Below, in pieces: positions 50,101 to 59,413 of a DNA stretch of 64,000 bases. The DNA is from Sphaerolaimus hirsutus. Lineage: Eukaryota > Nematoda > Chromadorea > Monhysterida > Sphaerolaimidae. The position numbers and the translations under genes are program-made. The stretch lies in NCBI GenBank assembly GCA_964036195.1, contig OZ038454.1, positions 3,968,001 through 4,032,000 of the forward strand, read 5' to 3'. Position 1 is the stretch's first letter. Every line of letters starts with the position of its first letter. The notes beneath the pieces are model-generated. The model was not told where the DNA came from. It saw only the letters and a program-made list of their open reading frames with translations, and did no database searches.

Positions 50101-53100
50101 TACCTTATCAGTTTACCTTCACTTGATTTTCCACTTACAAAATCCCATACTACTTACCACTTGTCTTATCACTTGTACACTCACGAAATTGGCACCTGCT
50201 TATTGACACATCCCCAGCAGATTGAGGCCTAAATTGCTGCGAAAATGAATTTTGTTGGGCTTCCAATTGCTGAGCTGCCCTTTGCTGGGCAAATGGTGAC
50301 TGCGGCGCATTGATTCCAGTGTTTATCTGTTGCTGCTGCTGCGCCAGCTGGGGACAATCCCAGACCCTGTAAAATGCCCTGTAAAATGTAAAATGTCATG
50401 TAAATCTCCCTGAAAATTGTAAAATGTCATGCAAAGTGTCCAAAGTCATTTTGAATGCCCTGGTAAATGGCAAACGTTGCGGAATTGTTATGAACATTAT
50501 TTTTAATACTTTGCAGGACATTTGACATTTTTCAGGGCACTTTACATGACATTTTACATGACATTTGACGTTTCACAATGCATTTTACAGGGTCTGGGAG
50601 TGGCACCTGGTTCGCTCGCTGCGAAAACGGCGTTTGCCCGGTAATCAGCCCGGACTGCAGGGCAGTAGGGTTTTGTAGGGCAAATGTACTCCGCCCTGTA
50701 GCGCCGTTTTGACGCTCAAATCGCAGATCATTTCCCACTGGAGAATTGGCGGCACTGTTTTCATCGGACGCCTGGACGAAACTGGATTGTGAATTCGCAA
50801 TCGAACTGGGGGCATTCCCAGACACCGTAAAAGCCCTGTAAAATGTCAAATGTCATGCAAAGTGTCAAAAGTCATGTAAAATGCCGTTTGCAGGGCATTT
50901 TACATGACTTTTCACACTTTACATGACATTTGACGTTTTACAGGTCTTTTACAGGGTCTGGGACTGGCACCTGAGCGGAAGGCCGCCGAAACGAGTCACG
51001 GCGGGTCGGGCAGCGTCCGATTGGGTCCGACGCAGTACGGCCGCTGCCGTTTCGTCACCGGCACCGGCGCGCTGTGCTAGTTGGTTCCGCAGAGCTGACA
51101 GCTCTCGCTGAGCCTGGGGTATTGAGGGGGAGTTATTCAAGGGGGAATTTTTTCATTAGAATTTATATATAGGTACACTATCACATACATGATTTGTAAC
51201 TTAAATGGCTAACTAATTTTACAGCGTAAATTTTTTAACAAAGACAATAGATAACCTTCGTTTTTTAACGTTTAAAAAAACACTTTTCTTTTTAAAACGA
51301 GAGTAATGTGAACATGGGTGAAAAGGTATGATGTTAGCGATTATGAGCAAAAATTTGGATAAAATTTCTCAAAAATCGCTTCATAGACAGTTGGGCGATT
51401 TTGGAGGAGGGGTCAAGAAATAGTAGGCAACAATTTTGCCTAGGGATAGACAAATATTTAGCTAGTTGACCGTCTCTCGGGATAGATAGTGGAGAAAATG
51501 GGGGGGACGTTCCCTACAGCTACAAGTCTCTACAACTCACCGTAGGTCCAATAGAATACTCGTCCCCACCCCCATCCGGGAACACTTTAGTACCCGGCGC
51601 CGCAAACGGGTACACATAATTCGAAGGTAAATCTGTGCGTCCATTCAAACCGGATCCAGTGGGAAACAGGGTTCCCTGTAGATTTTGATTATTCAAAAAA
51701 GAACCGGATTGAGGTTGTCTTGGCGGCCTGCCAAGTTGTCTGGTGTCACCGAAGGAAAGCAGCTCCTGTGTGGTTTTGTTTGAATTTTGGGAGGAATTAG
51801 GGTTTATGGGTAGTGATGGGATTGTGTTTTTTGTGCATGTTGCTATTTTCTGAAATGGCTGATATTTCCAATAGTCAAGTTCCAATGATTTAGGTCCATA
51901 TTTTCCATATTTGGACTAGGTTAAGAGCTAAATTTTCACAGACAATGGCAAAAAGCTGACGGCTTGCTGTTTTAAAAAGTGAACTTATAATTGAGAAGTG
52001 AATTTCTTGATGAGTATGAAATTTGACACTTTACTTTACTTCCTCATTCAACCCCCCATACGCCCCACCCCCCTCCCCTCAAACCAACCCTAGGCTGTTG
52101 TTGCAGCAACTGTTGTGCACCGGCGCCATTGGCCCCACGAAGGACTTCGCCAGTGAACGGGTCAGTTCTGACCAATTGCTGAGCCAATTGAGACACCCCA
52201 TTTTGTCCGCTCAGACCATTTTGTCCTGCACCTGGGGCCAGTTCCGCTTAAGTGGAGAAAAGGAACCATTTGAGAATTTGAGAAGTGAAATGACAAGTGA
52301 AGTGAGAAGTGAAATGACAAGTGAAATGACAAGTGAAATGACAAGTGAAATAACAAGTGAAATGGCAAGTAAAGTAGTGAGAAGTTAAAAAGGAAGTAAA
52401 ATGAGAAGTGAAATGAGAAGTGAAAAGTATGAACACTTCGCTTTTAACTTTTAACTTCTCATTTCACTTCTCACTTCTCATTTGAATGGCCATTTCATAT
52501 CTCATTACACTTCTTATTTCACTTCTCTCTCTTTTTCACTTCTCGCTCTTTTTCACTTCTCGCTCTTTTTCACTTCTCACTTCTCATTTACTTCTCACTT
52601 CTCAAATGGTTCCCTACTTCTCCATTTAATCGGAACTGGCACCTGGTTCCGACGGAAAAAATGAGTCGATCAAGCTGCCGGCCAAATTCGATAAAATCGG
52701 GTTCAATGTCAATGGAGGTTGAGTTGTCGGCGCCGGGGTCGTTGTGGTCGTGGGTTGGAGCAAATCTTTTAGATCTGGGGCGGGTTTTAATTTGCCCGAT
52801 CGGTTTTTTTGTCGGGCAGCCCGATTTTTTGGGTTGGGAAGTTATGAGGTGCCCCGATTCAATGTGGGTCTATTTTTTGGCGGTTTAGCTCCAAAAATGC
52901 CGTTTAATTTTGTGTCACAACTTTACATTTTGCTCGATGTGGTAAATACGATGGAAAGTGTGCCACCTACTTCCAGACCCTGTAAAATGTCAAATGTTAT
53001 GCAAAGTGTCAAATGTCAAGTAAGATGCGATGGAAAATGACAAACTTCGTTTTAACGACAAAACATTTACAGGGCTTTTTCATGGGGGCAGTCCCAACTC

Positions 53101-53564
53101 CCAAGCCCTGTGAAGTGTAAAGTAAAGTGTCAAAGTAAAGTCAAATGTAAAGTAAAGTGTCAATCAAAACAAAAAAGAAAAGATTTTATTACTGAAATTT
53201 GCATGACAATTGACAGTTTACTTTGCATATGACTTTACATTTGACACTGTACTTTGCATTTGACTTTACATTTGACACTTTACTTTACACTTTACAGGGC
53301 TTGGGATTGCCACATGGCCTATGACATTTTACAGGTCCGGGAGCCGGTATCAAGCGGCAAAAGCAAACTATTGGTTGGAACCACTTTAGAAACATCGAAT
53401 CGTGTAGCATAAAAAAGATTTTAAAAAATTCGACAGCCAAAAAAACACATGTCGGGCTAATTAAATCTCGCACCTGCTTTCAACAATTCCACAATAGATT
53501 GACTGTTGGTTCTGATCGCGAGTGAAGTAAACAAAATAAGTAACAATAAATTGAGTTTAGCCAT
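47120..53564 (-). CDS. Secreted Gln-rich protein with a C-terminal lipocalin-like domain, ~737 aa
   Basis: Thirteen exons: 53474-53564, 52643-52774, 52089-52231, 51541-51765, 50971-51113, 50607-50805, 50196-50347, 49644-49876, 49229-49404, 48644-48896, 48467-48549, 48114-48180 and 47120-47436. They total 2214 nt with all phases consistent. Residues 1-22 are a signal peptide (MAKLNLLLLILFTSLA...). Residues 30-498 are disordered-looking: a Thr/Pro run, then Gln/Asn/Gly-rich segments (QLAQQLVRTDPFTGE, LAQQQQQINTG). From about 499 comes a cysteine-bearing domain: CAQC, SELSGTWTQIYGSPES (lipocalin GxW-like), EKRGENLTDAFLHF, MELRGKNLLLRLPAIDLP, DYLILTETLGARKCKSLHVF. These resemble the strands of animal lipocalin-related domains that bind small hydrophobic ligands; the assignment is tentative. 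Four introns are exact introners. The donor at 48643 (gttcgt) could instead be at 48634 (gtctct), adding three residues. Confidence 0.82.
47624..48039. mobile_element. TA-bounded foldback, TACCGTATTTGCTTGAATAA tips
   Basis: Tips TACCGTATTTGCTTGAATAA and TTCAAGCAAATACGGTA, with CCCCCTGGGGG just inside. It sits in the last intron of the lipocalin-like gene (47437-48113) and is the same family as 31671-32002. Confidence 0.85.
48271..48458 (+). mobile_element. Introner family A copy in reverse polarity, inside an intron
   Basis: Plus-strand CCAG|GTGCCAGTCCCAGACCCTGT to TCTGGTAGTGCCCC|CAG. Its GT tip faces the wrong way for the minus-strand lipocalin-like gene. It lies eight bases inside the 48181-48466 intron, whose real donor is gttggc at 48466. 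It shows the element also lands where it cannot be spliced as a unit. Confidence 0.75.
48958..49175 (-). mobile_element. Introner family A copy, partly eroded, within an intron
   Basis: The minus-strand GT tip GTGCCACTTTCAGACCCGGT is clear at 49175; the other end is worn and approximate. It lies in the intron between exons 9 and 10 of the lipocalin-like gene (48897-49228). Confidence 0.6.
49877..50195 (-). mobile_element. Introner family C, forming an entire intron (319 bp)
   Basis: Splices GDVSIS(R) to FRTQPGGV in phase 2. Starts AGCAG|GTGCCAATTTCGTGAGTG, ends AAGGAATTGGCCCCAG|ATTC. The interior is 'acaagtgataagacaagtgg/taacatgtaaac' foldback, unrelated to families A and B apart from the tips. 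Confidence 0.87.
50348..50606 (-). mobile_element. Introner family A, forming an entire intron (259 bp)
   Basis: Splices FSQRANQ to LAQQQQQI in phase 0. Starts AACCAG|GTGCCACTCCCAGACC, ends GGGTCTGGGATTGTCCCCAG|CTGG. Confidence 0.88.
50806..50970 (-). mobile_element. Introner family A, forming an entire intron (165 bp)
   Basis: Splices RFGGLPL to (S)SIANSQSS in phase 2. Starts GCTCAG|GTGCCAGTCCCAGACC, ends GGTGTCTGGGAATGCCCCCAG|TTCG. It is the shortest and most regular copy: essentially two arms and a tiny loop. Confidence 0.9.
52232..52642 (-). mobile_element. Introner family B, forming an entire intron (411 bp)
   Basis: Splices LIDSFFPSEP to GAGQNGLS in phase 1. Starts GAACCAG|GTGCCAGTTCCGATT, ends AAGCGGAACTGGCCCCAG|GTG. 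The interior is a long 'gaagtgaaatgacaagtgaa' foldback. Confidence 0.88.
52959..53347. mobile_element. Family A copy with a second family A copy nested inside
   Basis: The outer arms GTGCCACCTACTTCCAGACC and 'acattttacaggtccgggag' are interrupted by 53084-53313. That inner element (GGGGCAGTCCCAACTCCC to GGGCTTGGGATTGCCAC) is flanked on both sides by ATG, a clean 3-bp target duplication. It lies in intron 1 of the lipocalin-like gene. Confidence 0.72.
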
Positions 53565-54691
53565 GGTGCCTGTGAATACAAATGGTGATATTGAACGATA
53601 ATTTCTCTGATGTAACGCATTCTATTTCAATTAATCTACCTGTAGTATTTCAATTAGTATTTTAATTAAAAACAGTTGACAAAACTTGATCAAATACAAT
53701 GGCGAGTACTGAAATATTTAACACATTTCACATGTGATGCACTGATATGACATGCCTGTCTTTTGTCACACGCGGTTTTTCTGATTTACATTATGCATGG
53801 TTGTCAAAATTGTTGGAAAATTTTATTTGAAATATAAAAAATATTTTTTCATTTTTATTTTTAGATTTTGTGCTTTTTGGGTCATTTGAGTATGTTTCAA
53901 AAATTTCTTTTATACAATTTTTTAGTTGGTATGTCATTTGGCTTCATATACTGGCTTCTTACCCAATACCGTACTTTTCAAGGTGTATTCCTACAAAGTT
54001 AAATTTTGAAATTTAAGATTTTTTTCATAAATCAGTGAAATGATCTGGGAGCCTGAAATAAAATGTCATGTAAAATGCCTAATAAAACTGGCAAAACGAA
54101 ACTTATTTTACCCAATTGTGCATTTACAGTTGACAAATTTGCGCGACATTCACATGACATTTTACAGATGTATAATTGGACCATATATTGATGAAAAACA
54201 AAACTACCTACGGTATTTTTCGAATTTTGAATTCCCACCATCACTGGTCATGCATCAGACAGATATAAATGAATTCGGCCATCCGTTCTTGTGGCATTTT
54301 CGAAACTTTCCCATTGTGCAATTTATTGTGCGCCGTTGTATTTTATTTAATACTTGACGGGCATTTTTGTCGCGTGAATGTCGACCCAAATTATATTATT
54401 TTGCACTCTTAAATGTGCAACTTTGAATATCACTGCGCAATTTCGTGGTGACAACATTGGTGGGGAATCGTGATATCGGCCACATTTAATTGTGCTTCCA
54501 TCGTAGTTTCATTTTCGTGTAGTTTATGGTATAGGTATTCTAGTTATTTTACCTAATGTATTATTGTTGTAAATATTATTCAAAAATGTCGAAAGTCATA
54601 TGAAACCAGTAAAAATATTTATATAAAAACCGTTTACATTTTACTTGATCTTTGACACTGCATGGCTTTTGACGTTTTGTAGTGTCTCGGT
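53565..54691. other. Upstream of the lipocalin-like gene; no further gene seen
   Basis: AT-rich and presumably promoter-proximal at its left end, though no motif can be defended. 54050-54180 contains worn family A arms. Confidence 0.4.
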
Positions 54692-55540
54692 CTAGTGATG
54701 GAAAAGCGCCAGAAAAGGGCGCCACGCACCAAGGGCGCCATTTGAAAAATAGGGCACCAGGCGCCGAGGGCGCCAGGCTAAATAAGTGCATAAAGTATAC
54801 TCGGCAGACACGATACTCTACAAACAGATAGGTGTTATGTCTTCGGCTGGCAGACGGCCAGCCGAGAACTTATGACCAACCAACTTAAGACGTGATGACG
54901 ACAAAGTGATGGCGTCATGAAGACGACGAGATGGCGAGAGATGATGATGGCGACGAAGTGATGGCGAGAGGTGATGATGGCGACGAAAGTGATCACGTCA
55001 CGATGGAGTGTTTCCTTCGGAAAATTTACGGCGTAATGTCATCCGACTATACCCTGCGTGATCCAGCACTGTAGTGCACACATTTACTTCTCTTTCACAT
55101 TCATTCACGGGGCCAGTTCCGCAAGTGGAAAAGTTAAGAGTTGAAACTTAAGAGTTGAGTAAAATGACAAATGACAAGTTATGAGTAAAGCTAATAGTTA
55201 AGAGTTGAGTAAAACGACAAATCATTTTACTCAACTCTTAACTTTTAACTTTACTCTTAACTTATCATTTATCATTTTACTCAACTCTTAACTCTTTACT
55301 CTTAACTTTTCCACTTGCGGAACCGGCACCAGATGTACCATTGAAAGACAGATTTCCGTCCACTCGCACCACTTTTCATTATCAGTGGACGAGTTTTTTT
55401 CGTTTATTTTTCATTTACGTAGCACTCACATTGAAACCCTGCTGGCGCAATCTTGGCGCCCATAGGGCAGGGCGCCACGACAAAATGGCGCTATGGCGCC
55501 ATCAAATGGCGCCAGCGCCATGGCGCCATTCCATCACTAG
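54692..55540. mobile_element. hAT-like CTAGTGATGG element with nested elements
   Basis: CTAGTGATGGAAAAGCGCC at the left, GGCGCCATTCCATCACTAG at the right; the flanks 'tctcggtc' and 'gcttggtc' match at 6 of 8 bases. Inside are a TATACTC foldback (54797-55058) and a family B introner copy (55110-55329, GGGCCAGTTCCGCAAGTGG to CTTGCGGAACCGGCAC). Confidence 0.72.
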
Positions 55541-55746
55541 CTTGGTCCCAATAAATGCAGACCGACAGGAAAAATTAAAAGTGTTTTATGGTGTCACTAA
55601 ATTATAATTTGGCCATTTTTATTGTCGCCTGCTTGGTAAATCCGTGCCTGTTTTATTTATTCGAAAAGCTACGGTATTTATTAACACCATCATACGCCAA
55701 TTTTCCTCCGAATAAAAACTTTCTTCGCCGCACAGCGTGGAGTTTG

Positions 55747-56215
55747 TCATAAATACAATTTTGAGTGAATTTCTGAGAACGTTTTATTAATTGACTCGAA
55801 ATTTTCTATCAAACACGCGATCAACGTGTCAAAGGTCGTCTCAAATGTGAAGTGCAATAAAAATTTGAGGGACGCAACAAAAACCGGATTTCGAACATCG
55901 AACATCCCGCTGGAAAGTTTTCGAATCTCCCGCAAACACGTCGTCGTTTTATCAAGAGTTCTGTAAATATTTACGCAGAGCCTGAATGTGTCGAAAAAGC
56001 GAAAATTTAAACGAAAAAAATCCATTTAGTTCAAGAACTTTAAATATCATTTTCTTATCCAAAGTTGTAGTAGGTATTATACTTAAAATTTGCGAATAAC
56101 CAGGAAAATTCCAAAGTCCATATTTTTCTCTGCCATTTCTTAGCCGATTATCACTAGGTAATTCCCGCATCGATGTGGGTTTTTTTGGTTGGCGATTAAA
56201 ACTAGATAAATACAT
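55747..56215 (-). CDS. Doubtful hypothetical gene, two overlapping frames
   Basis: 56215 down to about 55952 reads MYLSSFNRQPKKPTSMRELP, then NGREKYGLWNFPG, before ending in KYLQNS. A second frame, 56025-55747, reads TLDKTTTCLREIRKLSSG, FETTFDTLIACLIENFES and ends SKLYL with a stop. They look like two exons of one protein, but I could not find a splice pair with matching phase. It may be a small gene with one unrecognised intron, a pseudogene, or chance. Confidence 0.28.
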
Positions 56216-56414
56216 TCAAACGGTTGCCATTGACATTGAAATTTATTGAAAATGCAGAACGTCGTTAAGCTCAAATTTCATGTCCGGTCTATTCAAAATA
56301 TTCTGGAGCGACTTTTGCTTAGCAAAAATAACTGTTTTAAATAGCCACACAACACAATTCAAATTCATTTCTTAATATCATTTCTAAAAAAAATATAGCA
56401 CCAATAATTGCAAA

Positions 56415-56725
56415 TACCGTATTTGCTGGAATAGTTCCCCCTTGAATAATTCCCCCCCCCCCTGTAAGACGATTGAGGAAAAAATAATTACCCCCCCCCC
56501 CGAATAATCCCCCCTTAAAGATATTTGATCAATGAGCTGTGCCAAATTTTAACAAAAATGGCACGTTTTTGTGTTAAAAATGCATATTTCATCAAATGAC
56601 TTGATAGAAAGATACTCAAAAATTTTTGACGAGAGTATAATTCCCCCCCCCCTCGAATAGTTCCCCCCTCAAAAAGTATAAGGAAATAATAATCCCCCAG
56701 GGGGATTATTCAAGCAAATACGGTA
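56415..56725. mobile_element. TA-bounded foldback, TACCGTATTTGCTGGAATAG tips
   Basis: TACCGTATTTGCTGGAATAG at the left, ATTCAAGCAAATACGGTA at the right, in opposite sense to 31671-32002. 56726-57139 has a worn TATACTC-type tip at about 56960 and no gene. Confidence 0.82.
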
Positions 56726-57139
56726 ACCGCACCGCGCCCCAATTAGCAGTGACGTCATCTATAAAATCAGCGATGGGAGTGCACGAGTATCGGCGCTTGA
56801 TAAGGACCCCCGTGTTAAATAGATGCTTTTTCTTGTTTGCATTTACACTACCTTTTTCTTTTTTGAACATTTTTTTTGTAAAAGTGCATACATAAGTATC
56901 CTGCTCGCGCGTTATCGACTGAGACATAAGTAATTTCGAACGCATACTTTGCGGTCCGCCGAGTATATGTAAAGTTATGTTTCCATCATCACAACACCTG
57001 CGAATGCACGCAAAATGTATAAATGAATTTTAATTATTAGATCAGGGACGTTAATTAATTATTTTAGAGATTTTCATTTTTAGATTATTGGATGAAGGCT
57101 TCAAGATGTAGCGCGTTTGAACGAAAATAAAAATGAACA

Positions 57140-57468
57140 TGCCGTATTTGCTTGAATAACCCCCCTGCGGAATTATTATTTCGTCAGACATTCGAGGAAG
57201 AACTTTTCGAGGGGGGATTTTTCGAGGGAAGTTATTATTTCGTAACAATTTTCATGCATGTTCCTCTCAACTCATTTTATGAAATATGCATAATAATAAC
57301 ATAATAACACAATAACGTGTGATTTTTGTCAAAATTGGGCACAATAAATTGATCAAATTAGGGGGAAATTATTCAAGGCGCGGGGGTTATTATTTTCGCA
57401 CTCGTCTTACAGGGGGGAATTATTCGAGGGGGGAGTATTCAAGGGGAACTATTCAAGCAAATACCTAA
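57140..57468. mobile_element. TA-bounded foldback, CCGTATTTGCTTGAATAA tips
   Basis: Left 'gccgtatttgcttgaataac', right 'ctattcaagcaaatacc', same family as 47624-48039. The tip has lost the outermost TA match. Confidence 0.75.
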
Positions 57469-57610
57469 ATAAAATAAAATCATCAAATTAATGCGGGTGA
57501 AGACAACGGAGGTCGCAACATAAAACAATCATCGATATGAATCCTCCAAAAATGATCAATGCGACAAAATATTCATGCATACCTAAATATTTTTAAATGT
57601 ACCTACCTAA

Positions 57611-58850
57611 ATGTATATACCGTATTTCCTCGAAATACCGTCTCCCTCGAAACCCCCCCTCCCTCAAAATGACCACTACGAACTTATAACCCCCCTCGAA
57701 ATACCCCCCCCCCCAAACTGAGTGTAAAGAGTATGTAGACGCTGTTTGTGTTCTGCTTAATACAGAACACACGTGAAAATAATATTTAAGGCACGTTAGA
57801 ACAGGGTTTATACCATCTACCGTATTTCCTCGAAATACCCCCCCTCGAAATACCACCCGTCTCGAAATACCCCCCTCAAAATGGGCACTATGAACTTATA
57901 ACCCCCCCCCCCCTCGAAATACCCCCCCAAATTCAGTGTAAAGAAAACGTAGATGACAAATGTTGCGGGAAACGCAGATCACACGTGAAAAACAATGACT
58001 GTGCTATGTTAGAACATGGTTTATACCCTCTACGTACTTATATCAGTCTATGGAGTCTTATAAATGGCTGTTTTTTGACGTCTACCCTAAATCCTCGAAT
58101 AAGACCCCAGGGGAGTTATTTTTTCGTCAGAGGTTTTGGAGGGGGGAGTTATTCAAGGGGGGGAGTTATTCGAGGGGGGGAGTTATTATTTCCTCAGGAA
58201 ACTTGGACTTAATTCACTGTATGGATGCAGCATGTAAACTGGTGTAATTCAGGTATTTCACTGTCCAACAACAACAAAACAATGTGTATACACTGCACTG
58301 CATACACATTATTATCTGCTGTCGCTGCCATACTATTATTTCATAGTTTTGTATTGTATCCTTTTCATCAGAGGGAGGAGTTATCTAAGAGGGGGGAGTT
58401 ATTCAAGGGGGGGAGTTGTTTTTTCCTCACCCCGGCAGCAGGGGGGACTTATTCAAGGGGGGGAGTTATTCGAGGGGGGGGTCTTATTCGAGGATTTGCG
58501 GTATGTACGTTTCAAACAACGATTTTCTACTGGGATTTCAAAAAAATTCTGGAGAAATAATAACCCCCCCCCTCGTTTAACCCCCCTCAAAATTTCCACT
58601 CTGAAAAAATAAACCCCCTGGGGGTATTTCGAGGAAATACGGTACATACTTATATAAGTCTACAGACGTTAATTATCGTTGCATTTTTCTACCTCAGCGC
58701 ACGTTAACAACGACAAATTAGTAAATTTACTGGCGAAATAATAACACCCCCCTCGAAATACCCACCTCGTTATACCCCCCCCCCCACCTCGAAATTTCCA
58801 ATATGGAAAATAAACCCCCTGGGGGTATTTCGAGAAAATACGGTATAATT
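57611..58850. repeat. Cluster of TACCGTATTTCCTCGAAATA and related elements
   Basis: At least four partial or nested copies: tips at 57618, 57823, 58085 (CCTAAATCCTCGAATAAGAC), 58490 (TTCGAGGATTTGCGGTA), 58630 and 58840 (TTTCGAGGAAATACGGTA types). C-runs and 'aaatacccccc' fill the spaces. It contains the 'tataccatctac' core shared with 38128-38386. Confidence 0.7.
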
Positions 58851-59000
58851 CTGCAATTTCTATTGTATATTTTTGAATAAGACGCACGCGAAGGACCTTT
58901 TTAACGTTTTTTCATGCGGGTGCAAGTTTTGTGAGGAGACTTAGTCAAGAATATACGGTATATATCGGTATATGTATAAATATTTACAGCAGCACAAAAG

Positions 59001-59176
59001 GGGGCAGTCCCGCACCCGATAAAGCGTAAAGTTAGGTGTAAAATGTCAATTGGAAAAAAACACATCATTAGTTAAAATTAAACATTTTGGAAGACATCTG
59101 ACAAATTTACATGACATTTTACTTGGCTTTTGACATTTTACTTTACACCTTGCACGGTGTGGGGCGGGACCGCCAC
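59001..59176 (-). mobile_element. Introner family A copy, downstream of the membrane-protein gene
   Basis: GGGGCAGTCCCGCACCCGAT at the left and GTGTGGGGCGGGACCGCCAC at the right. The GT tip (GTGGCGGTCCC) is on the minus strand. Intergenic. Confidence 0.7.
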
Positions 59177-59413
59177 GAGTATTGAATATATTTAGGTATA
59201 TGTCCATCGGCAAACCGAGCACTCAGTGGAATACGGTCACGGAAATCTTTCATTTTTACACATCATTATTCGGAAGCCCAAAACTCCTCGTTCTAAAGAC
59301 ATTCGCTCTAAAGAAACTTCATAAACTCGGCAGACAGGAGTTACCGGAGTATACACAAATAAATACACTTAAAAGAACAGTAGAAAAAAAACGCCACCAA
59401 AAAAATTACCCCC

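Noticed and set aside
52701-52900. Extension of exon 2 of the lipocalin-like gene further upstream
   Set aside because: The frame meets a stop and there is a clean gccccag acceptor at 52775 that matches exon 1 phase.
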